A stretch of DNA of 64,000 nucleotides from Mycolicibacterium sp. P1-5 (lineage in GTDB: Bacteria > Actinomycetota > Actinomycetes > Mycobacteriales > Mycobacteriaceae), in the NCBI RefSeq assembly GCF_008329565.1, contig NZ_NPKT01000020.1, forward strand, positions 59,511-123,510. The letters run 5' to 3'. Below the pieces are notes generated by a model. That model did not search any database, was not told where the DNA came from, and saw only the letters and a program-made list of their open reading frames with translations. Position 1 is the stretch's first letter. Every line of letters starts with the position of its first letter. Positions 60,631 through 64,000 of the stretch are shown in pieces. The position numbers and the translations under genes were made by a program.

Positions 60631-63600
60631 TGGCCGGCTGCCATCATGCAAAGAAGTGCCTGAAACCGAGAACCGGTCGGCACCGGAAACGGTCACGACG
60701 TCGTATCGAGCCCTTCGCCTGGCTGGGTGCGGGGGTAGCCGCCGCGGCGGTCGGGGCGGCCTTTGCTGCGGGCCCGGCAGTCGCTTACGCCGACAACGCC
60801 GATTCGACGGGGGCGAACCCAGCAGGCAGTACCGCTACCGGACACCAGGCGTCGCGCACGGCATCGCCGGCCAAGTCCGGACCGCGACGTCCGGGCAGCA
60901 CCCCGGCCGCCGGCGTGACCGCGGGCACGACTCAGGACGGACCGGACGCAACGACGCCGTCCCGGCGACCCGGCATTGGCATGTCGGGACGGGAACGCCA
61001 TCCGTCGGAATCCGACTCGACCGACACCGGCCCTTCGACGTCCGGCGTCGACGACGCGTCCACCGGCCACCCGGCACCGGCCAAGGCGTCCGTCGCGGTC
61101 GCCACACACCCGGCTCCCCCAGCGGCTGCTGACTCCGCCGCCGGCACCGATACTGCCGAGTCCGTGCAGAAGTCGGCGCCGACCGAGCCGACCCTCGCCG
61201 CCGTCCAAGTCCCCACCGCGCCAGTCGCCGCTGCAGTGACGCAGGCCCCCGTGATGGTTGTCGCATCACGCGCCGCCGCCGCTGCCGACCTCGCCGGCGG
61301 CTATCAGGCGCTGGCCGACGCACTCAATGCCTGGGCGGCGTCCATCTCCAGTCAGCTGGCCGCTGGCAGCTTCGAGTCCCGGTTGCGCGCCGCACTCGGA
61401 ATCCCCTTGATCACCTCGGCATTGAGCTTGGCCGGCGTCAACTTCGGCCTCGGCAACGTCGGCTCGTCCAACCTCGGCAACGGCAACGTGGGCAACCTGA
61501 ACCTGGGGTCCGGTAATGCGGGCAGCTCCAATGTCGGTGACGGCAACGTCGGCAGCTCGAACCTGGGGTCGGGTAACGCCGGTGACCACAACGTTGGTTC
61601 GGGTAATGCCGGTAGTTCCAATGTGGGGTTCGGGAACCTGGGTAGCTCGAACTTTGGTTGGGGTAACTTGGGGGACTTCAACTTTGGGTTCGGCAATGTC
61701 GGGTCGGGCAACATCGGGTTCGGCAACTCGGGCACCGGCAATATCGGGTTCGGGCTGACGGGTACCAATCAGTTCGGGTTCGGTGGGTGGAACACCGGGA
61801 CCGGCAACATCGGGTTGTTCAACTCGGGTAACAACAACATCGGGTTCTTCAACTCCGGTGACGGCAATGTCGGGTTCTTCAACTCGGGCAACAACAACTG
61901 GGGCTTGGGCAACGCCGGCAATCTGAACACCGGTTGGCTCAACGTCGGCAACTACAACACTGGCGGCACCAACGTCGGTCATTCCAACACCGGCTACGGG
62001 AACGCCGGCAACCACAACTCGGGCGCCTTCAACGTCGGTAACACCAACACCGGCTTCGCGAACGCCGGCAACACCAACACCGGCTTCGCCAACTCCGGTA
62101 ACTCCAACACGGGTCTCGCCAACTGGGGCAACCTTGATACCGGTGCCTTCATCTCCGGCAACTCGAGCAACGGATTCTTCGTCACCGGCGACAACCAGAA
62201 CCTTATCGGCATCGATCTGTCTATCGGCATCCCAGCCATCCCGATCAACTTCCAGATCAGCATTCCGGTCAACGAACAAATCGTCATAGAACCGCGGGAC
62301 ATCAACATCAACGGGGTCACCGTCCCAGCGTTCACCTATTCAGTGACCGGTTTCTCGGCCTTCTTCGGGCCGATCACCATCCCGGCCTCCACATTCGCCA
62401 CCCCCGGCGTCACGATCAACGTCGGCTCCGCCACCACCGCGATCAACATTTCCATTGTCGGACAGGCTGATCCGTACACCATCACCTTCCTCAAGATCGC
62501 CCCCGCGCCCGGTTTCTTCAACTCGACGACGAGTCCGACATCGGGCTTCTTCAATACCGGCGCCGGTGGAGGCTCAGGATTCTCCAATTTCGGCGCTCTG
62601 TCATCCGGCTGGGCCAACATGGTCACCGGCGCAGGCTCGGGCCTCTCGGGTCTGCTGAACACCGGCGCCCTGTCATCCGGTTTCGCGAACTTCGGCAACA
62701 CGATGTCCGGCTGGTTCAACACCAGCACCCTGAGTTCAGCCACCCCCGCGTTCGTTTCCGGGCTGGGGAACGTGGGCGCCAACCTCGCGGGCGTCCTCCA
62801 AGGCGTGGCAATCAGTCTCGGCTTCGGCAACCTCGGTTCGCTGAACTTCGGGTTGGGCAATGTCGGGAACCTGAACCTGGGCTCAGGTAATGCGGGTAGC
62901 TCGAATATCGGTGACGGTAATGCGGGCGGTTCGAATCTGGGGTCGGGCAACCTCGGTAGCGGCAACATCGGTTCGGGTAACAACGGCAGTTCGAACGTCG
63001 GGTTCGGGAACCTGGGTAGCTCGAACTTTGGTTGGGGTAACTTGGGGGACTTCAACTTTGGGTTCGGCAATGTCGGGTCGGGCAATATCGGGTTCGGCAA
63101 CTCGGGCACCGGCAATATCGGGTTCGGGCTGACGGGGACGAATCAGTTCGGGTTCGGTGGGTGGAACACCGGGACCGGGAATATCGGGTTGTTCAACTCG
63201 GGTAACAACAACATCGGGTTCTTCAACTCTGGTGATGGCAATGTCGGGTTGTTCAACTCGGGCAACAGCAACTGGGGCTTGGGCAATGCGGGCAATCTGA
63301 ACACGGGTTGGCTCAATGTCGGTAACACCAACACCGGTGCGGTGAACGTGGGGCACACCAACACCGGGTATGGCAACACGGGTAGCAACAACTCCGGTGT
63401 GCTCAACGTCGGCAATACCAACACGGGCGGGTTCAACCCGGGTGATCTCAATACCGGCTTTGCCAATACCGGCAACTCCAACACCGGTTTCGCCAACTCC
63501 GGCAACGTCAACACCGGTGCCTTCATCGGCGGCAACTACAGCAACGGAATGTTCTGGCGCGGCGACTACCAGGGACTGTTCGGCCTGCGCCTCGGTCTGA

Positions 63601-64000
63601 GCCTCGACCCGTACACGGTGCACGCGGTCATCACCGTTCCCCTCGACATCCCGATCACCACTACCCTCGGCGACGGCACCTTCACGATGCCCACGATCCC
63701 GAGCATCCCCTACGGCATAACACTTCTCGGCTTCTTGGACCTCACCGGACAATTGACTTCGGTCACCATCCCACCGGTCACAGTCGTCGCCAACGGGGCG
63801 GCGCCGCAGATCCAAATCGGCGGGCCGAACACCCAGCTCGTGGTCGACGCATCAGCGGTCATCGGCCCCCTCAACATCCCGTTCATCGACATTCCCGCCG
63901 CGCCGGGTTTCTTCAATTCGACGACGAGTCCGACGTCGGGTTTCTTCAATAGTGGTGTTGGTGGTGGGTCGGGGTTCTGGAATGGTGGTGTTGGGGCGTC
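60630..64000 (+). CDS. Giant exported MPTR-repeat protein without a PPE domain (3' end beyond the window)
   Basis: From GTG 60630 the frame stays open to the window end, at least 1,123 residues. The start MAGCHHAKKCLKPRTGRH is basic and leads to RKRSRRRIEPFAWLGAG, a hydrophobic core and a likely cleavage at AYA-DNAD, that is, an extended signal peptide. A Ser/Thr/Pro/Ala-rich region (about residues 50-205) and DLAGGYQALADALNAWAASI follow. Then come arrays of NxGxxNxGxxN pentapeptide-like (MPTR) repeats from 61440, a non-repeat beta-rich domain (about 62160-62500), a PGFFNSTTSPTSGFFN linker, and a second copy of the same order from about 62814. MPTR arrays are known from PPE proteins of slow-growing mycobacteria; here the PPE domain is replaced by a signal peptide. 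Function unknown; it is probably a surface protein. Confidence 0.85.
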   Translation, partial: MAGCHHAKKCLKPRTGRHRKRSRRRIEPFAWLGAGVAAAAVGAAFAAGPAVAYADNADSTGANPAGSTATGHQASRTASPAKSGPRRPGSTPAAGVTAGTTQDGPDATTPSRRPGIGMSGRERHPSESDSTDTGPSTSGVDDASTGHPAPAKASVAVATHPAPPAAADSAAGTDTAESVQKSAPTEPTLAAVQVPTAPVAAAVTQAPVMVVASRAAAAADLAGGYQALADALNAWAASISSQLAAGSFESRLRAALGIPLITSALSLAGVNFGLGNVGSSNLGNGNVGNLNLGSGNAGSSNVGDGNVGSSNLGSGNAGDHNVGSGNAGSSNVGFGNLGSSNFGWGNLGDFNFGFGNVGSGNIGFGNSGTGNIGFGLTGTNQFGFGGWNTGTGNIGLFNSGNNNIGFFNSGDGNVGFFNSGNNNWGLGNAGNLNTGWLNVGNYNTGGTNVGHSNTGYGNAGNHNSGAFNVGNTNTGFANAGNTNTGFANSGNSNTGLANWGNLDTGAFISGNSSNGFFVTGDNQNLIGIDLSIGIPAIPINFQISIPVNEQIVIEPRDININGVTVPAFTYSVTGFSAFFGPITIPASTFATPGVTINVGSATTAINISIVGQADPYTITFLKIAPAPGFFNSTTSPTSGFFNTGAGGGSGFSNFGALSSGWANMVTGAGSGLSGLLNTGALSSGFANFGNTMSGWFNTSTLSSATPAFVSGLGNVGANLAGVLQGVAISLGFGNLGSLNFGLGNVGNLNLGSGNAGSSNIGDGNAGGSNLGSGNLGSGNIGSGNNGSSNVGFGNLGSSNFGWGNLGDFNFGFGNVGSGNIGFGNSGTGNIGFGLTGTNQFGFGGWNTGTGNIGLFNSGNNNIGFFNSGDGNVGLFNSGNSNWGLGNAGNLNTGWLNVGNTNTGAVNVGHTNTGYGNTGSNNSGVLNVGNTNTGGFNPGDLNTGFANTGNSNTGFANSGNVNTGAFIGGNYSNGMFWRGDYQGLFGLRLGLSLDPYTVHAVITVPLDIPITTTLGDGTFTMPTIPSIPYGITLLGFLDLTGQLTSVTIPPVTVVANGAAPQIQIGGPNTQLVVDASAVIGPLNIPFIDIPAAPGFFNSTTSPTSGFFNSGVGGGSGFWNGGVGA
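61440..62160 (+). repeat. MPTR-type coding repeat array, copy 1
   Basis: About 240 codons follow the pattern N-x-G-x-x-N-x-G (examples NVGSSNLGNGNVG, NTGFANAGNTNTG). The block at about 61627-62150 is nearly identical at the DNA level to a block exactly 1,374 bp (458 codons) downstream, showing recent duplication or gene conversion within the gene. Confidence 0.9.
62814..63534 (+). repeat. MPTR-type coding repeat array, copy 2
   Basis: This is the second array in the same frame, matching copy 1 at a constant offset of 1,374 bp from about 63001 to 63524. After it the non-repeat domain diverges, and the linker PGFFNSTTSPTSGFFN recurs at an offset of 1,395 bp. The protein is therefore built of modules of about 460 residues, and more copies may lie beyond the window. 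Confidence 0.9.

Noticed and set aside
61266..63815. Long complement frames rich in LPxPxLPNP or VAGVGEAGV repeats
   Set aside because: These are antisense shadows of the Asn-Gly repeat codons on the plus strand; no start context or signal supports them.
1..64000. CRISPR arrays, prophage or transposase genes
   Set aside because: No regularly spaced short repeats, integrase, transposase or terminal inverted repeats were seen; the only tandem repeats are coding MPTR arrays.

Overview
The window is chromosomal DNA from a mycobacterium, most likely a fast-growing (Mycolicibacterium-type) species. The evidence is high GC content, frequent GTG starts, ATGA/GTGA gene overlaps, and a conserved gene order (tig-clpP1-clpP2-clpX ... 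korA-korB-mobA-rpfE ... valS-folC-ndk-rne-rplU-rpmA-obg-proB-nadE-rbsK) that mirrors the Rv2462c-Rv2436 region of M. tuberculosis. A large myo-inositol/cyclitol block sits between clpX and korA. That block and the tandem rpfE-like genes recall the M. smegmatis arrangement (from memory; no alignment was run). I see no insertion sequence, prophage, CRISPR array or rRNA.

Layout. 1-1.3 kb: end of a TetR gene, a basic hypothetical protein, tRNA-Gly and tRNA-Pro. 1.3-5.6 kb: trigger factor and the Clp protease genes. 5.6-8.7 kb: formate-dehydrogenase-like molybdoenzyme with its sulfur carrier protein FdhD. 8.8-11.5 kb: an exported Gly-rich protein, a reductase-fold protein and a dienelactone hydrolase. 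11.6-19.2 kb: inositol catabolic operon iolC-aldolase-iolB-iolD-iolE-iolG, divergent from a GntR/UTRA regulator. 19.4-25.4 kb: an MFS exporter with a RibD-like reductase, then a TIM-barrel isomerase divergent from a sugar ABC transporter (lipoprotein, permease, ATPase). 25.4-32.1 kb: a second cyclitol-like operon (Fe(II)/2-oxoglutarate dioxygenase, two oxidoreductases, an IolE-like isomerase, a deazaflavin-type protein), divergent from a LacI regulator and a PfkB kinase. 32.3-36 kb: 2-oxoacid:ferredoxin oxidoreductase and mobA. 36.7-37.7 kb: two resuscitation-promoting factors. 37.8-52 kb: housekeeping genes for translation, folate, RNA decay, ribosome assembly and proline. 52-56.7 kb: sirtuin, small hypotheticals, a molybdopterin oxidoreductase that has lost its Fe-S cysteines, and a cysteine hydrolase. 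56.8-60.5 kb: nadE, enoyl-CoA hydratase and a frameshifted ribokinase. 60.6-64 kb: the 5' part of a giant exported protein built from MPTR-type Asn-Gly repeats, running off the window.

How it fits together. Two intergenic regions carry the same three-half-site element (TGACN and TGTCN alternating every 16 bp) around a decamer matching the IolR consensus known from Corynebacterium. This links the iol operon, its GntR regulator and the ABC transporter into one inferred inositol regulon. A CRP-like site precedes the transporter, and a perfect GTGA-N6-TCAC palindrome lies upstream of rpfE. The most unusual items are the MPTR protein with a signal peptide in place of a PPE domain, the cysteine-stripped molybdoenzyme, and the second cyclitol-like operon.
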